Positions 1-13,500 of a DNA stretch of 64,000 nucleotides are shown piece after piece. The notes beneath the pieces were generated by a model. That model did no database searches, was not told the DNA's origin, and worked only from the letters and a program-made list of their open reading frames with translations. Position 1 is the first letter of the stretch. Each line of letters opens with the position of its first letter. Origin of the DNA: Phoronis australis (Eukaryota; Phoronida; Phoronidae); contig NMRA01000518.1 of NCBI GenBank assembly GCA_002633005.1, forward strand, positions 90,044 through 154,043, written 5' to 3'. A program made the translations under genes and the position numbers.

Positions 1-813
1 TGCCAAAATAGTCTTTTTTGCATTTTCAATGGCTGATTTCTTTGTTGCAAATAAATGGAAACTTTATCAAGTGTTGTTTTACGATATCTACATACTGAAG
101 CCATGCAAATAAAATAAACTAAAATGTTCTTAGTCGTAACTTTTTTGGAGAAAGTTGACAAAATGGAGTGTTACTTGTGAACCATATTGTGTGCTAAATA
201 AATGAAGAATTTTTAAAAGTGTTCAAATAATACATGGCTTAGTGACTAAATTCTAGATTGTGTGGATGTGGTACACTTGAGTTGGGACTTTGTTCATTGT
301 TGTAAAAATTTGGTACACTAGAAACGCTTTAACACAATATCTCTAGGGCCCACCATTATGATGTCTTTTTGCTTTTCAGAACATTTGTGTTTTCCTACAT
401 TTTGATTATTCGATTTGTAGTTTCGTCTCGCAGTTTGCCTTGTAGTCTTGTATCTGGTGTGACAACGTCTTTGATGAGAATGAGAACAATGAAGTAGTGT
501 TAACATGATTGAACTGCTTGTCTGTATGCAATTAACGGTGACAATTGTCATGAAATATAGCCTGGGAATGCACGTAGATTAGCATGTGGATTTGTGATTG
601 TTGAATGTTACTTTATTAAGTAAGAAACTATACTCTGGGTTAGAACTGGACACTTTTAATGCCTATTTAGTTACTAGACGTTATTTGATGAGAGTTATTG
701 CCTCCGCCAGGTAATCTTGAATGGCATTTGTTTTGTTTGTGCATTGACTTATGAATTGGATACCAGTTTCACCCGGCCTTGAAAAATTGCAATCAGATGT
801 GAAGATCATGACT

Positions 814-853
<40 letters not shown>

Positions 854-1357
854 TGTGTGCGCGCATGCGTGTGAAATTTCTGGTCAAAACCCAATAGAAT
901 TTGAGCACAACAGATTATTAGCTGATGTTATGACACCAATTGATAAGGGGGGCCATAAAGCTCACTAGATCATAAAGGGAATCTGTGACCACACACAACT
1001 TCACTTTTATAAATGTTTCAAGAAAATCTTCCCTGCAGGCTAGTCTTAGGGATAATGGCCAAATGGGAGCTTGTGTATGGCATGACTGGGTTTTGCTGTA
1101 TTTCATGGACTACTGTCTTTGCACTAGATACCTTGGTCCTTCCTTCAGTGCTCCAACCTGGAAAATTTTCTTTACGACCCAAGTTGGTCATGTTTTGAGC
1201 TATTTTATCTACTAGATGTATGATATATAACAATACATAGTGTTATAGGAGAGTCACTATGTCTTGGCGGAACTACGTTCTTCTATTGCCAAAGCCTACA
1301 TCCTTGTTGCTGACTTGTTTTTGCTCGTAACTGAGCGCGGAGTTATTTATTTTTCAG
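1..1357. other. Region upstream of the first recognisable exon
   Basis: AT-rich sequence with no recognisable domain exon on either strand; probably intron of the same gene, since the first exon at 1358 opens in phase 1 and so needs an upstream exon. The only marked structure is the GT microsatellite near 813-872. Short open frames here, such as the one through the GT run, have no domain signature and I do not call them genes. Confidence 0.6.
813..872. repeat. GT/TG dinucleotide microsatellite
   Basis: A run of TG repeats interrupted by TATG, ending in a GCGCGCATGCG tract, is directly visible. Alternating purine-pyrimidine runs of this kind are length-polymorphic. No coding role. Confidence 0.9.
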
Positions 1358-1558
1358 GTACTTTTGTAGCTCCAGCTAAGTGCTCTTTGCCCAAGGTATC
1401 TGGACCCTGCAAGGGGGAGTTTAAGAGGTATTTCTTCAATTCCGCTGCGCAGAAATGTGAGGAGTTTACGTTCGGTGGATGCGGAGGAAATGAAAACCAA
1501 TTCAGGTCATTAGACGAGTGCCAGACTGTCTGCACAGGTGTCACAACAAAACATACTG
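1358..1558 (+). CDS. Exon: Kunitz domain 1
   Basis: Acceptor TTTTTCAG at 1350-1357 and donor GTAGGT at 1559 bound a phase 1-1 exon. It encodes a complete six-cysteine Kunitz domain (KCSLPK...GPCKG...FGGCGGNENQF...ECQTVC) and a short Thr-rich tail. The residue after Cys II, the P1 position of the inhibitory loop, is Lys followed by Gly, which in this family favours trypsin-like proteases. The next 2,159 bp of intron (1559-3717) hold nothing I recognise apart from a short ATGTTGTC-type repeat near 2840-2890. Confidence 0.9.
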
Positions 1559-4500
1559 GTAGGTGCAGTTATGTTTAGAGTAAAAGTGAACTTAAACAAC
1601 CCATTTATGAAAATGGTTATTTCACTGCGAACCAAAACTCGCAGTTCTTGAACTGTCTAAATTTTTAATAGTTCTGTCATTCCTAAAACTGTATATTTTT
1701 CAAACTCTTGTTCATAAGAGAAATGTAGCACTTAGTGATTGAAAACTGCACCTGACTATTAAAGGAGCATGCCACCCAAAAACAACCTAATTTGCATCAA
1801 TTTACATCGAGTAGTTCTACTCCATAATGACACGTACGGTTGCGTTACCGGACACCTAACGGCAGACGGAGGTGTTGAAATTATCCAATGACGTCATCGG
1901 TTTCACATGCAGTTTGTTCAGCAGTTCACAGCACGGGTTACTGGTGTCAGCTTATCGCTTGAAGTCATTGTTTAACACCAATAAATCATCAAACTTCGAT
2001 GTAAAACCCTTAAAAATACACAGAGTTCTTATAAAAACGTGCTGTTTTATTTCGCTCTTACGGATTTATCGGTATTTGGACACACTGTAGCCTACAAAGT
2101 TCGGCAGGCCAATAAGGTCCGTAGCAGGAGTTTGGAGTCTATTCGGAGATAATTCCGAAGTAGCTACAGTCAGATGTTTTGAGATATTATGTCTGTTCAA
2201 AACAATGTGAGGGCCTTAAAAATGAAAACATCTGAATTATGGCATTTATTTAACAAAAGCAACAAACTGATAATTTGCTGTTTGTCTTGTTACTTATGAC
2301 TATGGTGCGAGATAAAGGTGTTGCGTAATGAAAATGCCTGGGGCAAGGTAGACTAATCTTAACTGTGATAATGACATCAGTGTTGTCCATGAGTGTATGG
2401 TTGAACCAAAATGGTAGCACTTTTAGGAACACCTTAAATACCGTGTTGATTTGATGAACGTAAATACTTGGGATCTTCTAGTTTTTAATAAAGTAAGATA
2501 CTTTAAATTGTCCACAAGTCGGATGTGCGCTAAATGCGAGTACCGCTGAAAACTCAACGCAAGTTTATATTTTTGTTAAAACAAAATAGTTATTGTGAAA
2601 AAGGTATTCTTTTTAGCCAAAAAACTGCTTGGAAACTTTTAAACCATGTAGGCAAGAGTCCTTTTCACCCATTTTTGATTTTAAAACAATCGTATACAAC
2701 CTCTCCTAGAACTTTGTTAGCTGTTTCAGTCACTACTTCAAATTAACACTTCAATATTTTTAAGAGTTGTACTGTTACCTTGAATTTTTATTATCTGGTA
2801 TATAAATATTTCTTCTTTGTTACTCCGTTGTTGTTCAGTTTCATAATGTTGTCATGTATGTTGTCATGTATGCTGTCATGCATGTTGTACTATGTGTTAC
2901 CTTGCTTTTAGGCTTTTAGCTTTTTCATTTCACTTCATTTGCATAATCCCAACCTTGTTAATGAGCAAATGGTACATGTCTGTATTAAAAGGGCTAAACC
3001 AATATGAATGAAGGTTTAAGGAGCTGTTCATATGGACAACACAGCCAGTCATTTGCATATTGCGATAAATAGCAGTCATTTGCTCGGACTCCTATAAATT
3101 CAGCACTAGGCAGACAAGTGTGAATTTGACTATGTGTTTCTGTTTTACATTAAAGTACCAGCAATTCGTGTTTCAAAAAGTATTGAGCTCCTGGAAATAG
3201 TCTCTAGGATCCGACACACTGTGGTACTTCATTCTTGATCACAATGAATGATAATGAAATTGTGGCTAAATTATGCGACTGAAAAGGAAAAGCAACAATA
3301 ATTGATGTTTACTGTAATGAAATTACTGATATCAGGTTAACTTGGAGAAATATTTTTCCCATTCCCGTGGTGTGTATTTACTCTCCATGCACCAATAGAA
3401 TCTGACTCCAGTGGCCTAGCAAGTCGCGCATCTTATTTCAGCATTCACCTCCATTGAACTAACAGATGAGATACATGACTGTGTTCAATAGCATGTAAGA
3501 CAATGTGTTCCTTTAGTGTAAGTGAATGCTGAACTCTTTTGGTGCATCGGAAGTGAAGACGCATCTGTTGTAAAGCAATTAACGAGCAAAAATCTTTCCC
3601 CAAGATTACCATGTGTTGTATTTTGTTAAAGGTAATACAAAAAACGGATCGTTTCTTGTTCGTTCAATGTTTCCCTTCAAATGTGTCTGCATGCTCAGTG
3701 TCCCTGTACTGTTACAGGTGTGTGTAACCTGCCTGTTGCTACAGGACCCTGCTATGCTTACTTCCCGAGTTGGTTCTATGACCCTGCAAGGGGCATCTGT
3801 AAGAAGTTTATTTACGGTGGCTGTGATGGCAATGCAAACCGATTCCGCACGATGCACGAGTGCGAGAAACGCTGCGCAAAAGGTGCATGTACCCCACTGA
3901 CATGTTTCGTCTGTGATTTTTAAAATGCTAATTAGACATTAATACTTTTAATTGCTGTTATGTTGTTCCTGTGTTCTTTCTGATACATTCCCCGTGCATG
4001 TATTTCAGTTTTAGTTTGTAGGGTGTAACCGATTGTATTTAAGTGAAGACTCAGCATGTTGCGTATTATTTTTAGCTTTTATGTTCTTAGCTTTTTCAGT
4101 TTAAAACAGTTTCTTGACTAAATAAAATCCTATTTAATACTGATGTGTTTCTTTCAGAACCAACCACAGAACCGTCAACTACACCAGGTAGAATTGCTTC
4201 TTTTGATATATTGTGCACATTTCTGTAAGAAACTGAATTCGGCTTCGACTCCACAACTCAATGACTTGTAAATAATTATAAATTTGGTTTGCTAATTTTT
4301 AATTGAAATGACTATTGAAATTGAACTTCTCGTTACATTTTCATATGTGTAAAGACTATTTCTTTTTATTTTAAGTCTTTGTGTACTTGTGATTTCTTTC
4401 TTTATGTAATGCAGTTGTGCGGCTGTAAACATTAACGGAATTTAGTAGCTAACATTCACTTACTACGAACTTTTTTGATATGGATGATTGAAGCGTCTTC

Positions 4501-7500
4501 TTCAACAAATGGATTATGCATGTCATGTTGACCCTTGTTCCTTGTTGACCCTAACAAGAGTCCACAAGATGCACATAATCCCTTCAATGAATGGATTATG
4601 CACATCTTGTTTACCCTTGTTAACAAGACGCGCATAATCCATTTGAGGTCAACAAGATGCACTTGAGGGTGGAAACGTTGAAATCATCCACAACAAAAAG
4701 TTTGTAGTAAGTGAATTTAACCTGCTCAACATCGCCACGAACTATGAAAAACCTACTTTACCGCATGATCCATTTCTTTCAGAACCAAGTCGTCAGCCAT
4801 CAACTACATCAGGTAGAATTCCACATCTCTTTTTAAAATTTAAATTCAGTGTTGTCAGATACAGGTTATAACTTGTACTTGATTTCAGTTTTGATGTCTG
4901 TTGTGTAAGTGACTACTCTATAAATAATGAGTAATTATTTTAATGATGAGCCTGTTACATAGGTTTGTTAGGAAATTGTCACCTGAAAGTCTCCATGTCT
5001 TAACCTTCCACATGTCGTTATATCTCTGTTAATGCAACTCTGCTTTTTTTTCTAGTTGTAACACGGGCATCTACAGCTAGTACAGGTAAGCCTAGACTGT
5101 GTGTTTTGTAGTGTTGGTAACGAGAAATGGGTTTACAGTGGCAGAGTGTATTTCAATCTTAATCGTAGAGTCTTGTGAAAATCGTATTGCTGCCTGACAG
5201 TTGCCATATGTGAGGGGTTGTAACTCTTCTGAACTTTAGAAGAGTCTTATGTGATGTATTCAGTCAGAATTGTCAGAGAAGACGTTCGAAAAACATGTCT
5301 GGTTTCTTCAAGTTAAACACTATTCATGTTGCAGAAACGGTTATCTAAAAAACTGTTATGACGTTTGTTAGCTCACATGCTAAAATATTCTAGGTCCGTG
5401 TACACAGTATACTCGTCTAGCACACAAGGCTTGAACTGGCTTTGGACACAAAGCAGTCTTTACAATTACATAACAATGAAACACTAGGCATGCAGTATAG
5501 CAGACCTAGGCCTACATATACAGGCAAGCAGAAAGCACTTAACGTAGACTACTGCGAATAGGAATTCCTACTAAAGTTACTGCCCAGACGTTTTCTGCCC
5601 AGACTCAGCATTGTATTTACATGTTCATGCAGTAAGAACCAAAATTCTTATGCCCACTACGAATAAACGTTGAAGCCAAATCTGTTGCACAATACTGTGA
5701 TTAGTTAGACTACAACAGGAAGATAATTATACACAACCAATAAACAATTACCTGCGACTTTAGGTAAATAGCTATTGCAATGCAATGGAGAAAAGGCTCT
5801 AACACTTATGTACAATAACCCCGGTGGACACAACGTGATACAAACAAACAATTCTACATTAAAAAGAATTATATTTTGAACTTTGAAGAATTGGGGTGTA
5901 TTCTATTCTTTGTTCGTGTTAAGCGCTCGCTTGACATGCCTACCTTGATGAGGCTCTGTTCTGTTCCCCAGATGTTTGTAGTTTACCACCTGATGCTGGG
6001 ACTTGCTCCGCCCGCTTGTCAATCAAGTGGTACTTCAACCGAGATACTGGTATTTGCCAGCGGTTCCGTTTCAGTGGCTGTGGTGGCAACCGTAATCGTT
6101 TTGACTCCCAGCAAACGTGTGAGGCCGCATGCCGTCTTAAAGGTAATTACGCAGTTAGCAAATGTATGTCACATTGTAACTTGAAAAACCTCCAGTTTGA
6201 AATGTTTAACACAATAACCAGTTTTCAGAGCAATAAAGTTTCTTGACTACCCTCTATTTACTGCTAATATTTACCTGATTTCCATCAGTATAACATCGAT
6301 AAAACGAAAACGATTAAATCTCACCAATTTTAGACTAAAAAATTGCCAAAAATTACCTTTTCTCATTTTTATCTGTTTCTAATATTGTTGTGTAAGCTTG
6401 CATTTTTCAATACGTAGTCAGGTAGGCAAAGTATTTATTTGGTGCCAATCCTGGTCTTTTGTGAAAACAATTAAAAATGCAATTTTGCTTATTCACCAAA
6501 TTGAATTCTGGATTGATGAGATTTTAGCATTTTTAATGACAGTTTGTTGTTTTCTTAAAAGTGCTGTGTCTGAAAACATTCACCGCTGCTGCAGTGTTCC
6601 TCAGTCGTTTTGTTGCGTTTGCTTTCTGATAAACTAACTGTGTGATTGTAAACACTGTAGATTCACTACTCTTCTTCTTTTTGCTTTGTTTCCACTTGAG
6701 ACAAGCTTCTTACTGGCCATAGTTAGATCATGTGTTGCTTAACTGTGCGGTTTTGTTTATGAGCTTGCTTTTCCATGTACTCTCAAACCTAGTAGGCCAT
6801 TTTTGTACTTGTCCTCTAACCAATCATGCTTCCAGGCTTTTCAGCAGACCTGATCAAACCTACTACTGCACTGCCTGATCAAACGATCATTACAACCACT
6901 GATACTAAAAATGACACCAATGGCACCATCTTACCATCTGGTATTGTTAAAACCACCTTGCCTACTATCAGCACTCCTACCAGTTCCGAGCCTGAAGGAA
7001 CAACAGATCAGATGGACATTACGACCATTGATACCTACAGTGGCACCAATGGCACCATGTCACCCTCTGGTATTGTTAGCACAACCTTGCCTACTATCAG
7101 CACTTCTACCAGTTCCGAGCCAACAGGAACAACAGATCAGGTGGACATTGCGACAACTGATACCTACATTGGCACCAATGGCACCATCTCACCATCTGGT
7201 ATTGTTAGCACAACCTTGCCTACTATCAGCACTTCTACCAGTTCTGGGCCAACAGGAACAACAGATCAGGTGGACATTGCGACAACTGATACCTACATTG
7301 GCACCAATGGCACCATCTCACCATCTGGTATTGTTAGCACAACCTTGCCTACTATCAGCACTTCTACCAGTTCTGGGCCAACAGGAACAACAGATCAGGT
7401 GGACATTGCGACAACTGATACCTACATTGGCACCAATGGCACCATCTCACCATCTGGTATTGTTAGCACAACCTTGCCTACTATCAGCACTTCTACCAGT

Positions 7501-10500
7501 TCTGGGCCAACAGGAACAACAGATCAGGTGGACATTGCGACAACTGATACCTACATTGGNGTTCCAAGCCAGAAGTAACAACAGATCAGGTGGACATTGC
7601 GACAACTGATACCTACAGTGGCATCAATGGCACCGTCTCACCATCTGGTATTGCTAGCACAACCTTGCCTGCTATCAGCACTTCTACCAGTTCCGAGCCA
7701 GAAGGAACAACAGATCAGATGGACATTGCGACCACTGATAACTACAGTGGTACCAATGGCACCATCTCACCCTCTGGTATTGTTAGCACTACTGCATTTC
7801 TTACCAGCACTGCACTAAGTGTGTCTCTTACATCAGTGCCCACACAGGTTGTTGGTGAGTTCTTAGCTTTGCTTTACTTTAATTTGCTTTGCTTTGCTTT
7901 ATTAGTTAGAGTCGTTACATTCCTGTTATGTCTGTAGCGCCTGCTAAATGTTTCACTGCACATTATTGTTAAGTTCTGTTCTCACCGTGTTCTCAGTTTT
8001 CTTTCGCTTCAACAATGAGTTCGCTTCTCTGTTGCTGCTTTTCACTTCTTCCTTAATGATTTCTGTTTTGTCTTGTTGCTGTCTATCTTCATGATTTCAC
8101 TTATAGACTGAAAGCACTGAACTCTTAAAATATTTTTCAGACTCTGGCAAAGATCCATCAGGATTGGGTACGTTTCACACATTATAGTTACAGTCACATT
8201 TGTTGTTCGACATTTGTAACGGCTTTCATATGTCATGAATGTACCGTATACATGTATGGTAAAACTAGGGTATCTTTTTACTAAGGCGCCTTTTGTTTGC
8301 TTTTATTTCACGCTTATTCACTTGATTTTGCACTTCAAATGTTTTCCTTGTGTTGCTTACACCAGGTTTGGCATGTGTGGAGTAACTTGCACTGGGTTTA
8401 CTGCTTTAGTCGACAAAAACTTTGAGAAATTATTCTGTGTTGCCTACTTTTGGACCATTTACATATCTTGACTACATAATGGATAGCTTGAAGCTTCATT
8501 CTGTTAAATAATAGGCCAATAGGTGCGATGACCGGTCTCAATTTGTTTGTAGTTTAAAAGTGGCATCTAGGGTTGGAAAGAAGTGACTGGTGGTTAGTGC
8601 TTGATACCATGCTTGGCACATATAATGACCAACTATGACAAGCCAACTTGTTGAGCCTGGTCTGCTAAAGCTCTTCTCCCTAATTTGAGCTAGGAAGTAC
8701 TTGAGACCAATTTCATAACCGTAAGTGGTCCAAATCAAAATTAATTTTTTCAACAAAGGTGATGTTTATAGCAGCTGTGAAAAGTTAATGAATCACAGTT
8801 AAGGCACAAAGCTTGCAATGATAGTATTGACAAAAGGAGGGACATTTTGAATGTCGTGCTCGCCATGAAGTTGTTTAGCATACTATGAACGATTACTATG
8901 CGTGAAGCTATTTATGTCTGAAATATATTTGCACGAGGCATATACCAACTTCTTATGAAGAATTTTTCTGATGCAAATTTTCTATCAGTATTACCATTCA
9001 GTACAAGTTGCTCCTTGCATCCCTGCCTTATTCTCTCACACTCCTCTAACTATGCCAAATTGCACTAATCTCACTAGCTGTCTGCATACTACCACGTGAC
9101 CCTGGCCCGTGCCCCAATAGACTGCCAGCTTGGCACTATGATCACACCATTGGCCGTTGTAAATACTTTGAGTACGGTGGATGTTTGGGAAACCGCAATC
9201 GCTTCCGCACTAGGGGGCAATGCGAGTTGGCGTGCCCGGTCAAGGGTGAGTGGGTTGTGAAATGTGTTTCTTCATCAACTTTCTTTAATTCTGTTTATTA
9301 AATGTAAAGCTTTGATTACTCAGCAATATTTTTGTATTTGCTTTTAACAAAATTTCTTACCGCTGCTTTAAGCCACATGCTACTATTTAGCCACGCCCAA
9401 ATTGCTTAAATTGCTCTCCTCAATTTAAATTTAAGCAAGGAAAGCAGTTATAGAAGCAGTTATTTGTTAAGAATTGCTTCTGCAGTTAAAATGTCTCTCC
9501 ATTCAAACTTACTCTATAAGCAGTCATTGAACCACTGGCCACTGTGCAGTCATGAAAATTTAAGACTGCTCCTTCAATGAAATTACAAAAATGAAAAAGT
9601 CTTCTGTATCATAAAAGGATTACATGATTGTGGCGGATATGGCTCTTAATTTGGTGTGGACTTGATTTAAGTTTTCTTTTCCTTCAATAACATTATTTCT
9701 TCACGTTTTGCTTTGGATAATAAAAAGCTTTGATATCATGGTAATTCTTCACCTCTTTAGCACACAATAGGCAGACACGTAGAATGTTATTTTTGAAATT
9801 TCTCAATGGAAATAAAGATTAAGAAAATTTTAGTCTGTTATTGACTGGGTTTCTATTGGGCAGGTGTCATGAAACAACATGTGGTAAAATTTACGCTATA
9901 CTCAGTAAGGTAATCAGCATTTTAAGAAACTAAAAATTACAATTTTGCTTGTGACAGTGCAAATGAGTTTAGAATTACCATAACTTTAGTCTTGCCTGCC
10001 GTTGCACTATAATTACAAAACACCTTGTGTATTTAACTTCAACAAGGGGGTTGCAGCATAATATCGCCCCAGCTTAACAGTTCAACAAAAAAACAAAGAA
10101 ATAGAATAGTGGCATATTTCATTAGTGCCGAGCGTAATGTGTGCAGATATGAAGAAAGAAATCAGCTCTGAATAGTTGGCACAAGGCCAAATTGTGAGAT
10201 AATCTTCCGGTTGTTTACTACTGCAATGTTGGAGTTGAATACACAAGACCTTCACTATGCTTCGCTGCTTTCATGCACTACCACTGACACCTTTCTCTGC
10301 AGAGATTTGCACACTGCCTCCCGCTTCTGGTCTGGTTTGTGGCCCTGATGCCATAAGTACTGTAGCTTGGTTCTATGACTACAGGCTGAGCCAGTGTCTG
10401 CACTTCCAGTATTCCGGTTGCAAAGGAAATGCCAATCGTTTCCCAGCCAAGGCTAACTGCGTCAGAACATGCATCGACCCACTGGCACCCCTTCATGACA

Positions 10501-13500
10501 TTCATTGGACTGGCAAAATAATTGATGATAGTCTTGATGATATTCTTGACCCTGTGGATGAGTCCACCACAGAAGGGGTGCCAGAAACCACAGTTTCTGA
10601 TACTAGTCTGGTTCCTCAGTCGACTACTCCTCTACCTGTATCAACTACTACAATGCCTCTATCAACTACTACAGTTTCTGTATCATCATCTACTGAGGTT
10701 CCCATATCAACTACTACCTCTGTTGCATTGCCCACAACTGCTAGTGGGTTACAGTTTGGTAAGTGGTCATAGGTTACTTTGAACCGTCCGCCTGATCTTT
10801 TATATTCTCAGAAAAACAAGCACAAAATACAAAGAAGAGAGAAACAACATGTAGCAGAGTTCTGAATTTTGAAAAATTTGCACCACAATTAAAGTTAACG
10901 CTAAATCTTTGAGATGGCTCATTCACAGCAAGGACTCTTCATGGTATAAACCCAAGTTTATGTCGACATTCGCCCAATGTTTTAACCTGCAATCTTAAAC
11001 AGAAGTGCCTGTGTCTCATCCGTCAGCAATTTCCAATGCACAATCTTGTCTTGTCAAATGCTAGTGAGACTTGGTGAGGTACTTCTTAATATTCATTGAA
11101 TTTTGGTCTTAATTTCTTGTTCCCTGGAAACCAGGTTCTCTCAAACTTGACCTTAAGAAATACATTGGTTTGCATATCACGAAAGATTCAAAGGTATCGT
11201 TGGGAGTCTGTTCTTAGTCCAAAACTGTGTTGAATGAACCATGTAATCAATCTCTCCATTGGTTTTCAAAGCTATTATGTTTACTGCCATTCTGCCTTCT
11301 GTTATTGTTTCTTACCGCATTGAAGCCTCACTAACTTAGGTTTTAGTTACGATTTCAAAGCACTGCACTATTCACTGCTTTTATTACTTTATTATTTTCA
11401 ACCTTGACTTAAACTTTTCATTTCCTGTGCGCTTTTAAAATGTTCATTTTAATTATTGAGAGGATAGATTGGATAGAGATACCTTTAGAGCATTCTGTGT
11501 ACTTGCTGATCCTCAACCCAGTGAAGCTTAGAAATTTCGTGATGTCGGAAACATATAATTATGATTTTATATTTACAGAGAAAAAGGAGGATGAAGTGAC
11601 AGGATTAGGTAATTTATATTGTGTGATTTTGCATTTATTCTTCATAAAGGAAAGCTAATAATATGTAATAATTAAAATTGTGCGATGTAAATGAATATCA
11701 ATGGCGATTTTTCTTTTTAAGTCAATTTTTATCATGCTTGACAGTCTGTAAATACATGCAATGTAAGGTCGTTTGTTTACTGTTTTATTAAAAATTCTAT
11801 ACCATAAATTTCTTGTTCGATCATTTTAGCCATCTGTGCCCTGCCCAAGGTTGTTGGCCCATGCATTGCTGATATTCCATCTTGGTTTTACGACCAGGCC
11901 ACTGGGTCTTGTCAACCATTTGGATATGGTGGTTGTCAAGGAAACGAGAACCGCTTTGGTAGCAAGAAAGAGTGCGAGGCCGCATGTCCTCTGTCAGGTA
12001 AGTAAGCAGCTCCACCAGGACATTTTTACAGGTACACAATGATTTATGTACTAATGTTTGACATTTATCTGTATCAAACTTTCATATTTATCCGTATCAA
12101 ATTATGCTTTCAAGGAAAAGTAAACTTTGTCCAATTTCTAAATCATTCTGTTAATAATAGTTTTTGTGCTTTTCTTTCTGAGTTTTCTCCTCAGTTAAAG
12201 TTGTTGGACCGGATGTTGGCGAATAAGACTTTCAAAGTTCGAACTTGTACGTTTAACACATCTTAATAAATATCTTTGATCTGATTAAAAAAAATCCCTA
12301 AAGCCTATTGTCTTTTTGCATTTATTTACCTAATAATAATTGCTGGAAGTTAAGCCAGTGTCCCCCCAGAAAAGTTTGATACATTGGCAATCGAATGCCG
12401 ATGACCTCAAAATGTGTGTGGAAATTTTTAAGCATTGTTAAAACCTGTGAAATCTTAGAGTCTAATTTCAGTTCCAAACAATTCAAAACCAATCAAAAAT
12501 CACGTAAAAAGCTAGGCTTCTGCAACTTGAATATGAATTCAAACTGGGACTGGCTGAATTTGCTCAATTTTCAAGACTTGCCTGATTTTGCTCATTTCAA
12601 GCATGTGCTGTATTTGCATTTTTATTTTCTCTTCACCTATTCATTTTGATATAATTTGATACATTCTTCTTTCTGGATGGAGTTTGCTTCATGGTGTTTC
12701 TGCTGCTAATTTTCACATTCTGATGTTCACTGCTTTTGTTTTGCACTGCTTCACAATATGCTTTATCCACTTTGGGTTTCACATTTTCAACTTTCACATT
12801 TCATGTTGCTTCACATTCTCCTTCCTGCACTGAACTAATGCTTGCTTGTCCGTACAGCTGTGTGCTTGCTCAAATACGACTATGGAAACTGCAACAACAG
12901 GGTGCTGCTCTGGTACTACGAGCCGCGCATCAACCGATGTCGACGTTTCCTCTACTCTGGCTGTGGAGGCAATGCCAACAGCTTCCCAAACCAGAGAAGC
13001 TGTGATGACTCGTGCACAGCATATTTTAACAAACTTGAGATGACCACACAGGCAGTAGAGCTGACCACAGAAACTGTTCCGGATAGGACCACTACTGTAT
13101 TGGAATTGACAACAGCGACTAGTGTTTCTCCTGGTGACAAACTGGGCTTGATTAAAGTTCTAGCCACTACAGCTAGTCCTGCTGAGAGCACGCTTAGCAC
13201 TGGCCAGAGCACCAGTGCAAGTTCTTCAACACCTGCACAAGTTGTCACTTCTGCACAAACTGCACAACTGACCTCTAGTGGCCCTGGTATGTAACTATAG
13301 TGTTGCTTTCCATTTTTGTTGTCAGTAGCACTTTGGCTTTATTCCTTTTCACTTGTTTGCTTAATGCTTATCAACTACATGAGTCCTGCATTTTGAGAAC
13401 CAGTTTGGTGCTTGTTATACAGAGGAGAAAGCTGGTTCTCAAAATGCCAGACCCCTGTTAGTGACTATTGCGGATATCTATACTAACAAGTTATCACTAC

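Noticed and set aside
681-908. Minus-strand open frame across the GT microsatellite
   Set aside because: It is produced by the dinucleotide run (alternating Thr-His) and has no other support.
1347-1544. Minus-strand and other-frame open frames overlapping Kunitz exons
   Set aside because: They mirror the GC-richer coding exons on the opposite strand and carry no domain pattern, whereas the + frame gives a full Kunitz domain.
3380-3560. Possible foldback around ATGCACCAA...TTGGTGCAT with an inner CAGCATTCAC/GTGAATGCTG pair
   Set aside because: Only two short inverted matches separated by unmatched sequence. Too weak to call an element.
6911-7609. Long second-frame open reading frame through the Thr/Ser repeat array
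   Set aside because: It is a shadow frame kept open by the 129-bp periodicity. The phase-1 splice frame gives the Thr/Ser protein that fits the linkers elsewhere.
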